64,000 bases of DNA from Bacteroidia bacterium (GTDB lineage: Bacteria > Bacteroidota > Bacteroidia > Flavobacteriales > Flavobacteriaceae): NCBI GenBank assembly GCA_030430385.1, contig JAUIFO010000001.1, forward strand, positions 1 to 64,000, given 5' to 3'. Under the pieces are notes generated by a model. The model saw only the letters and a list, made by a program, of their open reading frames with translations. It was not told where the DNA came from and made no database searches. Shown in pieces: positions 1 to 8,847 of this stretch. A program made the position numbers and the translations under genes. Position 1 is the first letter of the stretch. Each line of letters opens with the position of its first letter.

Positions 1-2532
1 TGACCCTTACAGGTGTAGGTATTGTCGATACGTTAACGGACTTTAATGGAATAGTACTGAGCTTAGATTCAGGCCCTACGTTTGATCCATTGAACTCAGA
101 CAACGTAGAAGGTACATTAGGTGTAGGTGAGACTGCTACATATACAGCGAGTTACACGATTACACAAGATGATGTTGATGCAGGCGGCGTAAGTAACACG
201 GTATTGGCTGATGGTGATAGTCCATCAGGTACTAATGTTACCGATGATAGTGATGATCCAAATGATACAGAGGATGTTGATCCAGATGGCGATGGAGATC
301 CAGATGACCCAACAGATATAACGATTCCAGAGGATCCAAGTATTATAGCCGAGAAGACTGCAGTAGTTGTAGACAATGGTGATGGTGTACTAGGCGCAGG
401 TGATGTGATCAATTACACGATCACAGTAAACAATGATGGCAATGTGACCCTTACAGGTGTAGGTATTGTCGATACGTTAACGGACTTTAATGGAATAGTA
501 CTGAGCTTAGATTCAGGCCCTACGTTTGATCCATTGAACTCAGACAACGTAGAAGGTACATTAGGCGTAGGCGAGACCGCTACATATACAGCGAGTTACA
601 CGATTACACAAGATGATGTTGATGCAGGCGGCGTAAGTAACACAGTATTGGCAGATGGTGATAGTCCATCAGGCACGAATGTTACCGATGATAGTGATGA
701 TCCAAATGATACAGAGGATGTTGATCCAGATGGTGATGGAGATCCAGATGATCCAACAGATATAACGATTCCAGAGGATCCAAGCATTATAGCCGAGAAG
801 ACCGCAGTAGTTGTAGACAATGGTGATGGTGTACTAGGCGCAGGTGATGTGATCAATTACACGATTACAGTGAACAATGATGGCAATGTGACCCTTACAG
901 GTGTAGGTATTGTCGATACGTTAACGGACTTTAATGGAATAGTACTGAGTTTAGATTCAGGCCCTACGTTTGATCCATTGAACTCAGACAACGTAGAAGG
1001 TACATTAGGCGTAGGCGAGACCGCTACATACATAGCGAGTTACACGATTACACAAGATGATGTTGATGCAGGCGGCGTAAGTAACACAGTATTGGCAGAT
1101 GGCGATAGTCCATCAGGCACGAATGTTACCGATGATAGTGATGATCCAAATGATACAGAGGATGTTGATCCAGATGGCGATGGCGATCCAGATGATCCAA
1201 CAGATATAACGATTCCAGAGGATCCAAGCATTATAGCCGAGAAGACCGCAGTAGTTGTAGACAATGGTGATGGTGTACTAGGAGCAGGTGATGTGATTAA
1301 TTACACGATCACAGTAAACAATGATGGTAATGTGACCCTTACAGGTGTAGGTATTGTCGATACGTTAACGGACTTTAATGGAATAGTACTGAGTTTAGAT
1401 TCAGGCCCTACGTTTGATCCATTGAACTCAGACAACGTAGAAGGTACATTAGGCGTAGGCGAGACCGCTACATACATAGCGAGTTACACGATTACACAAG
1501 ATGATGTTGATGCAGGTGGCGTAAGTAACACAGTATTGGCTGATGGCGATAGTCCATCAGGTACTAATGTTACCGATGATAGTGATGATCCAAATGATAC
1601 AGAGGATGTCGATCCAGATGGTGATGGTGATCCAGATGATCCAACAGATATAACGATTCCAGAGGATCCAAGTATTGTAGCAGAGAAGACTGCAGTAGTT
1701 GTAGACAATGGCGATGGTGTACTAGGCGCAGGTGATGTGATCAATTACACGATTACAGTGAACAATGATGGCAATGTGACCCTTACAGGTGTAGGTATTG
1801 TCGATACGTTAACGGACTTTAATGGAATAGTACTGAGTTTAGATTCAGGCCCTACGTTTGATCCATTGAACTCAGACAACGTAGAAGGTACATTAGGCGT
1901 AGGCGAGACCGCTACATATACAGCGAGTTACACGATTACACAAGATGATGTTGATGCAGGTGGCGTAAGTAACACAGTATTGGCAGATGGCGATAGTCCA
2001 TCAGGCACGAATGTTACCGATGATAGTGATGATCCAAATGATACAGAGGATGTTGATCCAGATGGCGATGGCGATCCAGATGATCCAACAGATATAACGA
2101 TTCCAGAGGATCCAAGCATTATAGCCGAGAAGACCGCAGTAGTTGTAGACAATGGTGATGGTGTACTAGGAGCAGGTGATGTGATTAATTACACGATCAC
2201 AGTAAACAATGATGGTAATGTGACCCTTACAGGTGTAGGCATCGTCGATACGTTAACGGACTTTAATGGAATAGTACTGAGCTTAGATTCAGGCCCTACG
2301 TTTGATCCATTGAACTCAGACAACGTAGAAGGTACATTAGGTGTAGGTGAGACTGCTACATATACAGCGAGTTACACGATTACACAAGATGATGTAGATG
2401 CAGGTGGCGTAAGTAACACAGTATTGGCAGATGGTGATAGTCCATCAGGCACGAATGTTACCGATGATAGTGATGATCCAAATGATACAGAGGATGTTGA
2501 TCCAGATGGTGATGGCGATCCAGATGATCCGA
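1..2532 (+). repeat. Tandem 444-bp coding repeat, about 5.7 near-identical copies
   Basis: The marker TGACCCTTACAGGTGTAGG recurs at 1, 445, 889, 1333, 1777 and (with one or two synonymous changes nearby) 2221, giving an exact 444-bp (148-codon) period. Copies differ mostly at third codon positions. The only amino-acid differences I see are Thr/Ile in the YTAS/YIAS stretch and Ile/Val in PSII/PSIV. The array ends near 2532, where the sequence switches to a diverged unit. The array continues to the left of the window. Confidence 0.97.
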
Positions 2533-3647
2533 CAGATCTGGAGATCCCAGAAGTTCCATTATTGAGTGTTGTTAAAGTTGATATGGTTCAAGATAATGGA
2601 AATGGTATTGTTGGTATTAATGATGTTATTAATTACACTATTACAGTAATGAACACAGGAAATATTGCTTTGAGTAATGTGATGCTTGATTCAGATGTTT
2701 TAACAAATTTAGATGGTACAGTATTAGCCTTTGATTCGGGTCTGAGTTTTGATAGTTCTACATTTGGTAGTCCAGAAGGCACGCTTCTTGTGGGTGAATC
2801 TGCAATATATATAGCGAGTTATATTATTACTCAAGATGATGTAGATGCAGGTGGTGTTCAAAACATAGCAGTGTTTAGTGGAGTAAGCCCTTCAGGTAAT
2901 AATATTTCAGATCAAAGTGATGATCCAGATGATTCATCAGATCAAGACTTAAATGGAAATGGTGATCCAGATGATCCAACAGTTACACTTACAGATTCGT
3001 CGTTTGAATTGGCAGTGCTTAAAGAAGTAGATGTCTTAGAGCCTATTGTAGGTGATAATGTAGTGTTTACAATTTCCGTTTCAAATGAAGGTCTTGTTAC
3101 AGCAACTGGAGTTATAGTTGAAGATGTACTGCCTAGCGGTTACGCTTTTGTAGACTTTATTGCTACTGATGGTACATACTCTGATGTTTCAGGAGAATGG
3201 ATTGTTGGTCAATTAAATCCTGGACAAGTAGCAATGTTAGAAATAACAGTCGAAGTTTTAGGATTTGGTGATTATGTTAATGTCGCTTCAATTGAAGATT
3301 TTGATGGCGGAACTGATATTGACGTAAATAATAATCAATCTACAGCTTCTGTTGATCCTGTATGCTTTACCATTTATAATGAGTTCTCTCCTAATGGAGA
3401 TGGTGTTAATGAAACATTCATCATAGATTGTATTGAGAGATTCCCTAATAATAAGTTGGAAGTTTATAACCGTTGGGGAAATATAGTGTACTCGAAAAAT
3501 AACTACAAAAACGATTGGAATGGTACATCTAATGGAAGAGCTGTAATTAACGAATCCGATCAATTACCAGCAGGAACATATTACTACATCATAGATTTAG
3601 GTAATGGTTCTGAACCAAGAGTTGGATGGTTATACATTAACAGATAA
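1..3647 (+). CDS. Giant repeat adhesin, T9SS type B cargo (5' end outside window)
   Basis: The frame is open from the first bases of the window and ends at TAA 3645-3647, so only the 3' part of the gene is seen. Six units of a 148-residue beta-rich domain (the first partial) resemble DUF7507/DUF11 Ig-like surface repeats. Each ends in an Asp-rich stretch with the core DPDGDGDPDDPTD, a likely calcium-binding linker. A diverged seventh unit (about 2533-3000) and a DUF11-like domain (about 3000-3350) follow. The last 95 residues contain NEFSPNGDGVNETF and end in GWLYINR, which is the gliding-motility-associated CHU_C domain, the type B sorting signal of the type IX secretion system. The product is therefore probably a long stalk-like adhesin exported to the cell surface. 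The PorP/SprF gene starts 29 bp downstream, as in SprB-type loci. Function in gliding or attachment is inferred from domain type and context. Confidence 0.9.
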   Translation, partial: TLTGVGIVDTLTDFNGIVLSLDSGPTFDPLNSDNVEGTLGVGETATYTASYTITQDDVDAGGVSNTVLADGDSPSGTNVTDDSDDPNDTEDVDPDGDGDPDDPTDITIPEDPSIIAEKTAVVVDNGDGVLGAGDVINYTITVNNDGNVTLTGVGIVDTLTDFNGIVLSLDSGPTFDPLNSDNVEGTLGVGETATYTASYTITQDDVDAGGVSNTVLADGDSPSGTNVTDDSDDPNDTEDVDPDGDGDPDDPTDITIPEDPSIIAEKTAVVVDNGDGVLGAGDVINYTITVNNDGNVTLTGVGIVDTLTDFNGIVLSLDSGPTFDPLNSDNVEGTLGVGETATYIASYTITQDDVDAGGVSNTVLADGDSPSGTNVTDDSDDPNDTEDVDPDGDGDPDDPTDITIPEDPSIIAEKTAVVVDNGDGVLGAGDVINYTITVNNDGNVTLTGVGIVDTLTDFNGIVLSLDSGPTFDPLNSDNVEGTLGVGETATYIASYTITQDDVDAGGVSNTVLADGDSPSGTNVTDDSDDPNDTEDVDPDGDGDPDDPTDITIPEDPSIVAEKTAVVVDNGDGVLGAGDVINYTITVNNDGNVTLTGVGIVDTLTDFNGIVLSLDSGPTFDPLNSDNVEGTLGVGETATYTASYTITQDDVDAGGVSNTVLADGDSPSGTNVTDDSDDPNDTEDVDPDGDGDPDDPTDITIPEDPSIIAEKTAVVVDNGDGVLGAGDVINYTITVNNDGNVTLTGVGIVDTLTDFNGIVLSLDSGPTFDPLNSDNVEGTLGVGETATYTASYTITQDDVDAGGVSNTVLADGDSPSGTNVTDDSDDPNDTEDVDPDGDGDPDDPTDLEIPEVPLLSVVKVDMVQDNGNGIVGINDVINYTITVMNTGNIALSNVMLDSDVLTNLDGTVLAFDSGLSFDSSTFGSPEGTLLVGESAIYIASYIITQDDVDAGGVQNIAVFSGVSPSGNNISDQSDDPDDSSDQDLNGNGDPDDPTVTLTDSSFELAVLKEVDVLEPIVGDNVVFTISVSNEGLVTATGVIVEDVLPSGYAFVDFIATDGTYSDVSGEWIVGQLNPGQVAMLEITVEVLGFGDYVNVASIEDFDGGTDIDVNNNQSTASVDPVCFTIYNEFSPNGDGVNETFIIDCIERFPNNKLEVYNRWGNIVYSKNNYKNDWNGTSNGRAVINESDQLPAGTYYYIIDLGNGSEPRVGWLYINR

Positions 3648-3676
3648 AATAAAGCAAGATTTAAAACAATATTAAA

Positions 3677-4603
3677 ATGATACAAAAATCATCATTAATT
3701 AAAGGGGGAGTTTTATTAGTGTTCGCACTAATGATAAATACTAGTTTTGCGCAGCAAGATCCTCAATATACACAGTATATGTATAATACCATGAGTGTTA
3801 ATCCTGCTTACGCTGGTCAGCGAGAAGTGTTAAGTGTTACAGGTTTATATAGAACGCAATGGGTTGGAGTTGATGGCGCTCCTAAAACACAAACGTTAGG
3901 GATTCATGCACCACTCAGAAACGATAAAGTTGGTCTTGGACTTTCAGTTGTAAATGATGCTTTAGGACCAGCTAATGAAACCTATATTGATGCTAATTTT
4001 TCGTATACCATTCAGTTAAATGAATCATTGACAAAGTTGTCTTTTGGTGTAAAAGCAGGAGCTCATTTATTAGACACAGACTGGAGTAAAGGTCGATTTA
4101 GAAATCCTGATGCCTTGTTTCAAGAGAATATTAGTTTGTTCTCACCAACTATTGGTGCTGGTGCTTATTTACATAACAGAAAATGGTACATAGGATTATC
4201 GGTTCCTAATTTTTTGACAACAGATCATTATGATGATTTTCAAGAGTCTGTTGCCAGAGAACGTATGCACTATTATTTGATCGCTGGTTATGTATTCGAT
4301 TTAAGTGAGAACACTAAATTTAAACCAGCAGCTTTAGTTAAAGCTGTGTCTGGCGCACCATTAATAGCTGATGTGTCTGCAAATTTCTTATTCAACAAAA
4401 AGTTCACCTTAGGTGCAGCTTGGCGTTGGGATGATTCGTTTAGTGGCTTGGCTGGTTTCCAGGTAACTGACGGATTGTACATTGGATATGCTTATGATGC
4501 TACAACTACTAATCTGAATAATTATAACAGTGGTTCACACGAAATTATGTTGCGTTTTGAAATGCAAAAATTGGGTAGAATATTATCGCCAAGATTCTTC
4601 TAA
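3677..4603 (+). CDS. PorP/SprF family type IX secretion membrane protein
   Basis: This is a 308-residue protein with an N-terminal signal peptide ending near SFAQQ, followed by the family hallmark DPQYTQYMYNTMSVNPAYAG. The body is an alternating beta-strand pattern typical of an outer-membrane barrel, and it ends in the aromatic C-terminus SPRFF. PorP/SprF proteins are outer-membrane partners of T9SS and are needed for secretion or surface retention of specific CHU_C-type adhesins (SprF for SprB in Flavobacterium johnsoniae). It lies 29 bp after the adhesin and 4 bp before the OmpA-like gene, so the three genes look co-transcribed. Its specific partner is most likely the upstream repeat adhesin, which is an inference from linkage. 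Confidence 0.93.
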   Translation: MIQKSSLIKGGVLLVFALMINTSFAQQDPQYTQYMYNTMSVNPAYAGQREVLSVTGLYRTQWVGVDGAPKTQTLGIHAPLRNDKVGLGLSVVNDALGPANETYIDANFSYTIQLNESLTKLSFGVKAGAHLLDTDWSKGRFRNPDALFQENISLFSPTIGAGAYLHNRKWYIGLSVPNFLTTDHYDDFQESVARERMHYYLIAGYVFDLSENTKFKPAALVKAVSGAPLIADVSANFLFNKKFTLGAAWRWDDSFSGLAGFQVTDGLYIGYAYDATTTNLNNYNSGSHEIMLRFEMQKLGRILSPRFF

Positions 4604-4607
4604 AAAA

Positions 4608-6557
4608 ATGATTATGAAAACAAAAAATATACTATCTGTATTAACGCTTAGTTTATGTATAACATTTAGCTACGCGCAAAGAGACAAAGTAAGACAAGCT
4701 AATAAAGAGTTTGACAATCTGGCTTATGTTAAAACTAGTGAGATCCTACTGAAAGTTGCTGAAAATGGATACAAGACTGTAGATATTTTACAGAAGCTAG
4801 GGGATTCTTTCTACTTTAATAATCAAATGGAAGAAGCGTCTAAATGGTATAGCGAACTTATGGCAATGAATGAAAATGTAGACCCTGAGTATTATTTCAG
4901 ATATGCACAATCCCTAAAATCTATTGAAAATTATTCTGAATCTGATAAGTGGATGAAAAAATTCCATGAAGCTGATCGTAGTGATTTAAGAGGTCGAGCT
5001 TTTGCGTCAACCGTAGATTATTTATCAATGATTGATGAAGCAAGTCGCGAGTTTGAAGTAGTTAACATGGATATCAATTCTGAAGTTTCAGATTTCGGAG
5101 CAACACAATACCAAGATCAATTGGTATTTGCTTCAGCAAGAGGTGGTGGAAAAAAATACAAATGGAATGAACAACCTTTTCTTGATCTATTCACTGCAAA
5201 TAAACAGGAAGATGGTTCTTATTCAGATGTTACCGCTTACAATGCTAATGTCAACACAAAATTTCATGAGTCTTCAGCGGCCTTTATGCCAGATGATCAA
5301 ACCATGTATTTTACGCGAAATAATTTTTTTAATAACAAGTATAAGAATAGTGAAGATGGTACCAACAGATTAAAACTGTTTAAAGCAACATTAGAAGATG
5401 GCGAATGGAGTAACATCGAATCTGTTCACTTTAATAGTGATGAGTACAGTGTTGCGCATCCAACAATTAACCTTTCTGGAACTAAAATGTACTTTGCCTC
5501 AGATATGGAAGGTTCTATTGGGAAATCTGATATTTTTGAAGTTGATATCAATCAAGATGGTACGCTTGGCGATCCTGTAAACTTGGGAGCTTCAATAAAT
5601 ACGGAAGGCCATGAATCCTTTCCATATATCAATTCCGAAGGAGATTTGTTCTTTTCTTCAAATGGTTTTACTGGTTTAGGTGGTTTAGATGTTTTTGTGA
5701 TTAGAGAATTTGAAACCAAGCGTGCATTAAATCAGCAACTTATTCTTGAGAATATTGGTCGACCAATTAATAGTCCGAAAGATGATTTTGCTTACTACGA
5801 AAATGTTGCTACAAAAGAAGGGTTTTTTACCTCTAATCGCGATGGTGGAAAAGGTGATGATGATATCTATAGTTTTATGATTCCTGATTGTGAGCAAGTT
5901 GTTGAAGGCGTTGTTAAAGATGTTGATTCTGGTGAACCAATTGTAGGCGCTAAAGTATCCTTGCTCGATGAAGATAATAAGGTGTTAAGTTCTCAAATTG
6001 TTGGTGCTGATGGTGCATATACGTTTGAAAAATTAGAATGCGAAAAAGAGTACTTGATCAGAATTGAAGCTGAAGATTATGAAACCGTTGAAGAGCGTTT
6101 TACGACACCTAAGAAGAAACAAGACTTGGTTATTAATCCAACACTCGAAAAAGATGTTAAGGAAATTACTGAAGGAACCGATTTAGCTGTTACTCTTGAT
6201 ATTCCTATCATTTACTTTGATTTTGATAAATACGACATTCGCTACGACGCTGAAGTTGAATTACAAAAAGTGTTAGCTGTGATGAATCAGTATCCTGATA
6301 TGATTGTTGATATTAGAAGTCATACAGATTGTAGAGGATTAGCTAGCTATAACGCAAGACTTTCTGAAAACAGAGCACAGTCTACTCGTGATTATCTCAT
6401 TTCAAAAGGTATTGCTCCTGCGCGATTAACTGCTAAAGGTTATGGCGAATCACAATTGGTTAACGATTGTGGATGTGAACCTACAAATGCTTCTAACTGT
6501 TCTGAAGAAGAACACCAATTAAATAGACGTAGTGAATTTATTATTGTAAAAATGTAA
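4608..6557 (+). CDS. OmpA-family protein with PD40 repeats and regulatory domain (SprD-like)
   Basis: The product has 649 residues. The chosen ATG at 4608 gives MIMKTKNILSVLTLSLCITF, a good signal peptide; an upstream in-frame ATG at 4530 would lie inside the PorP gene and add a non-signal extension. Order of domains: an N-terminal TPR-like helical region (to about 130), PD40/WD40-like beta-propeller blades (about 150-430, e.g. GTKMYFASDMEG and GDLFFSSNGF), a carboxypeptidase-type regulatory domain (about 435-510), and a C-terminal OmpA domain (about 535-649) with IIYFDFDKYDIR and LSENRAQSTRDYL for peptidoglycan binding. The same architecture accompanies PorP and CHU_C adhesins in gliding flavobacteria, where it links the outer-membrane complex to the cell wall. 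Confidence 0.92.
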   Translation: MIMKTKNILSVLTLSLCITFSYAQRDKVRQANKEFDNLAYVKTSEILLKVAENGYKTVDILQKLGDSFYFNNQMEEASKWYSELMAMNENVDPEYYFRYAQSLKSIENYSESDKWMKKFHEADRSDLRGRAFASTVDYLSMIDEASREFEVVNMDINSEVSDFGATQYQDQLVFASARGGGKKYKWNEQPFLDLFTANKQEDGSYSDVTAYNANVNTKFHESSAAFMPDDQTMYFTRNNFFNNKYKNSEDGTNRLKLFKATLEDGEWSNIESVHFNSDEYSVAHPTINLSGTKMYFASDMEGSIGKSDIFEVDINQDGTLGDPVNLGASINTEGHESFPYINSEGDLFFSSNGFTGLGGLDVFVIREFETKRALNQQLILENIGRPINSPKDDFAYYENVATKEGFFTSNRDGGKGDDDIYSFMIPDCEQVVEGVVKDVDSGEPIVGAKVSLLDEDNKVLSSQIVGADGAYTFEKLECEKEYLIRIEAEDYETVEERFTTPKKKQDLVINPTLEKDVKEITEGTDLAVTLDIPIIYFDFDKYDIRYDAEVELQKVLAVMNQYPDMIVDIRSHTDCRGLASYNARLSENRAQSTRDYLISKGIAPARLTAKGYGESQLVNDCGCEPTNASNCSEEEHQLNRRSEFIIVKM

Positions 6558-6576
6558 ATTCTATTAAATAAACGTT

Positions 6577-6607
6577 AAAAGCTGTCTTTTGTAAGGCAGC
6601 TTTTTTG
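6577..6607 (+). terminator. Rho-independent terminator after the adhesin cassette
   Basis: The stem AAAAGCTGTC (6577-6586) pairs with GGCAGCTTTT (6595-6604) with one G-T wobble, and is followed by a T run. It lies 20 bp after the OmpA-like stop codon and closes the adhesin, PorP, OmpA transcript before idi. Confidence 0.85.
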
Positions 6608-6651
6608 TTTCTCATACGTTTTTAACAATTTAGTTGTTATTTTTGTTTGCT

Positions 6652-7179
6652 ATGAAGGAAGAGATGGTAATTCTTGTTAATGAGCAAGATGAACAAATAG
6701 GGTTAATGCCCAAAATGGAAGCGCATGAGAAAGCAGTGCTACATCGCGCATTTTCTGTATTTGTGTTTAATGATAATAATGAATTGATGCTTCAGCAACG
6801 TGCAAAGCATAAATACCATTCGCCTTTGCTTTGGACCAATACCTGTTGTAGTCATCAACGTGATGGCGAATCTAATATTGATGCTGGACGACGTCGTTTA
6901 CAAGAGGAAATGGGATTTGTTACCGATTTAAAAGAAACCATATCATTTATTTATAAAGCACCATTTGATAACGGATTAACAGAGCATGAGTATGATCATG
7001 TAATGGTTGGTCATTACAATGGTATTCCAAACATTAATCCAGACGAAGTTGAATCATGGAAATGGATGTCGCTTGAAGCTGTAAAGGTAGATATCGAACT
7101 TAACCCTGACTTATACACAGCCTGGTTTAAAATTATTTTTGATAAGTTTTACGAACATATTAATATTTCAAAAGTATGA
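6652..7179 (+). CDS. idi: Isopentenyl-diphosphate delta-isomerase, type 1
   Basis: This 175-residue Nudix-fold enzyme interconverts isopentenyl and dimethylallyl diphosphate for isoprenoid synthesis in the cytoplasm. Visible motifs are LLWTNTCCSHQ (catalytic Cys near residue 65-66), the Nudix-like helix GRRRLQEEMGF, and EHEYDHV (catalytic Glu near 111-113). An in-frame ATG at 6634 exists but the family usually begins MKEE..ILVNE, so 6652 is preferred. It overlaps the next gene by 4 bp (ATGA), so translation is probably coupled. Confidence 0.95.
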   Translation: MKEEMVILVNEQDEQIGLMPKMEAHEKAVLHRAFSVFVFNDNNELMLQQRAKHKYHSPLLWTNTCCSHQRDGESNIDAGRRRLQEEMGFVTDLKETISFIYKAPFDNGLTEHEYDHVMVGHYNGIPNINPDEVESWKWMSLEAVKVDIELNPDLYTAWFKIIFDKFYEHINISKV

Positions 7180-7583
7180 GAGTAACGGTTCATAGAAAAG
7201 CGCATTTTAATGCTGCACATCGCTTATATCGAAAGGATTGGAGTTTTGAAAAGAATGATGCGACCTTCGGAAAGTGCAACAACCCAAACTTTCATGGCCA
7301 TAACTACGAACTTATTGTTAGCGTTACTGGAGAAATTGACCAGGAAACAGGTTATGTAATCGATATGAAAGTTCTAAAGGACATCATTAAATATGAAGTT
7401 GAAGATGCCTTTGATCATAAAAATCTTAATGTTGAAGTTCCTGAATTTAAAGACCTAAATCCTACTGCTGAAAATATAGTAGTTGTAATTTACAACAAAA
7501 TCAAGCCAAAGTTAAATGCAACGTTTGACCTAGAGATCACGTTGTATGAAACACCTCGTAATTTTGTAACCTATTCTGGATAA
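7176..7583 (+). CDS. 6-pyruvoyl-tetrahydropterin synthase / QueD family enzyme
   Basis: The 135-residue protein belongs to the PTPS/6-carboxytetrahydropterin synthase family, which acts on 7,8-dihydroneopterin triphosphate. Zinc ligands are His15, His40 and His42 (HGHNY). The catalytic Cys34 sits in KCNNPNFHGHNY, a C-x5-HGH spacing like eukaryotic PTPS rather than the C-x3-HGH of canonical E. coli QueD. The Asp80-His81 pair and Glu125 in LYETPRN are present. Automatic pipelines would call it queD, but no other queuosine gene is in the window, so whether it makes 6-carboxytetrahydropterin or 6-pyruvoyl-tetrahydropterin is open. It overlaps idi by 4 bp and manA by 1 bp. Confidence 0.88.
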   Translation: MRVTVHRKAHFNAAHRLYRKDWSFEKNDATFGKCNNPNFHGHNYELIVSVTGEIDQETGYVIDMKVLKDIIKYEVEDAFDHKNLNVEVPEFKDLNPTAENIVVVIYNKIKPKLNATFDLEITLYETPRNFVTYSG

Positions 7584-8554
7584 TGAAATCAGCCTTATAT
7601 CCTATAAAATTTGAACCCATTTTAAAGGAAAAAATTTGGGGAGGTGATAAACTTAAAACATTGCTTCACAAAGATTCTAATTTGAATAATATTGGTGAAA
7701 GTTGGGAAATTAGTGATGTTGAAGGCGATACATCTATAGTTTCTAATGGAGTGTTCAAAGGAAAATCATTAAAGGAACTTTTACATACCTATCAGTCTGA
7801 CATTGTTGGCAAAAAGAATTACAATCAGTTTGGAGATAAATTTCCACTACTAATTAAATTTATTGATGCTAAACAAGACCTATCGATACAATTACACCCA
7901 AATGATGAGTTAGCAACGAAACGACATAATTCTTTTGGAAAAACTGAAATGTGGTATGTGATGCAAGCTGATAAAGATTCTAACTTAATTGTAGGGTTTA
8001 ATCAAGAGATGAATGCTGAAACCTACTTGAAGCATCTTGAAAATAAAACGCTAACAGAGATATTGAATTTTGATAAGGTCACATCTGGTGATACTTACTT
8101 TATTGAAGTTGGTCGCGTGCATGCTATTGGAGCAGGAGTGTTGCTAGCCGAAATTCAGCAAACAAGTGACATTACGTATCGCGTTTATGATTGGGATCGT
8201 GTTGATGCTAATGGTAATGAACGTGAATTGCATAACGACTTAGCTATTGATGCTTTCGATTTTGATATGGAGGATAATTTTAGAGTACACTATTCTGAAG
8301 CTAAAAATACTTCAAATGAAATGGTGAGTTGTCCGTACTTTACAACAAGCTTTTTACATGTAACAGAGCCAATTCTGAAACTTAACAATAAAGATTCATT
8401 CTTTATTTATATGTGTGTTGAAGGCGAAGCTTTAATTGTCACCGAAACGACATCAGAATTAATAAAAGCTGGTGAAACAGTATTGCTTCCAGCAGCAATA
8501 GAAACCTATAAAATAACTGCTACGAATGCAAAACTTTTAGAAGTTTATGTGTAA
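7583..8554 (+). CDS. manA: Mannose-6-phosphate isomerase, class I
   Basis: This 323-residue cupin enzyme interconverts mannose 6-phosphate and fructose 6-phosphate, feeding GDP-mannose and surface polysaccharide synthesis. The motifs SIQLHPND (Gln and His metal ligands, about residue 105) and YFIEVGRVHAIGAG (Glu and His ligands, about 175) are intact. It starts with the TAATG overlap shared with the PTPS-like gene. The length matches the short bacterial class I subgroup. The C-terminal cupin (about 250-323) is present. Confidence 0.93.
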   Translation: MKSALYPIKFEPILKEKIWGGDKLKTLLHKDSNLNNIGESWEISDVEGDTSIVSNGVFKGKSLKELLHTYQSDIVGKKNYNQFGDKFPLLIKFIDAKQDLSIQLHPNDELATKRHNSFGKTEMWYVMQADKDSNLIVGFNQEMNAETYLKHLENKTLTEILNFDKVTSGDTYFIEVGRVHAIGAGVLLAEIQQTSDITYRVYDWDRVDANGNERELHNDLAIDAFDFDMEDNFRVHYSEAKNTSNEMVSCPYFTTSFLHVTEPILKLNNKDSFFIYMCVEGEALIVTETTSELIKAGETVLLPAAIETYKITATNAKLLEVYV

Positions 8555-8559
8555 TTTTG
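8552..8559 (+). promoter_or_regulatory. Bacteroidota -7 box TAATTTTG upstream of the small 8581 gene
   Basis: The sequence matches the TAnnTTTG consensus exactly and begins in the manA stop codon. It lies 21 bp before the ATG at 8581. I see no convincing -33 TTG at the usual distance, so this is a candidate only. Confidence 0.4.
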
Positions 8560-8580
8560 TAGTAAATAAATCAAATAATT

Positions 8581-8847
8581 ATGGCAAATATTAGAGACCT
8601 TAAAAAAGACATCAATTTTGTTTTAGGCGACATTATAGAAGCAGTTTATATCTGGGAATATGCAAACACAGATAAGGATATGAAGCAAAGTGAAGCAATT
8701 ATTGATGAAGCCATAGAAACCTTCGATGATTTGATTGCTAAGGTCAATGATAAAAGTGTTGAGAATAGAAAAACGCATCTAAAATCTGTTAGAAACGAGC
8801 TTGAATCTAAAGGGAGAGCTTTAATAGATAAGGTTAATAAGTTATAA
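8581..8847 (+). CDS. Small conserved flavobacterial protein, function unknown
   Basis: The 88-residue product is acidic, largely helical and without signal peptide or membrane segment, starting MANIRDLKKDINFVLGDIIE. The hydrophobic and charged spacing suggests a two- or three-helix bundle. Its 3' end overlaps the convergent lipoprotein gene by 6 bp. I recognise the type as a conserved cytosolic protein of flavobacteria but can assign no role. Confidence 0.75.
   Translation: MANIRDLKKDINFVLGDIIEAVYIWEYANTDKDMKQSEAIIDEAIETFDDLIAKVNDKSVENRKTHLKSVRNELESKGRALIDKVNKL

Noticed and set aside
152..2152. Series of antisense open frames of 74-86 codons in the adhesin repeats
   Set aside because: They recur once per 444-bp unit because of the repeat itself, are rich in Ser and Pro from complementing Asp/Gly codons, and lie wholly inside the real gene.
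1..2532. Repeat array considered as CRISPR or a transposon array
   Set aside because: Units are 444 bp, in frame, contiguous and without spacers, so they are protein domain repeats.
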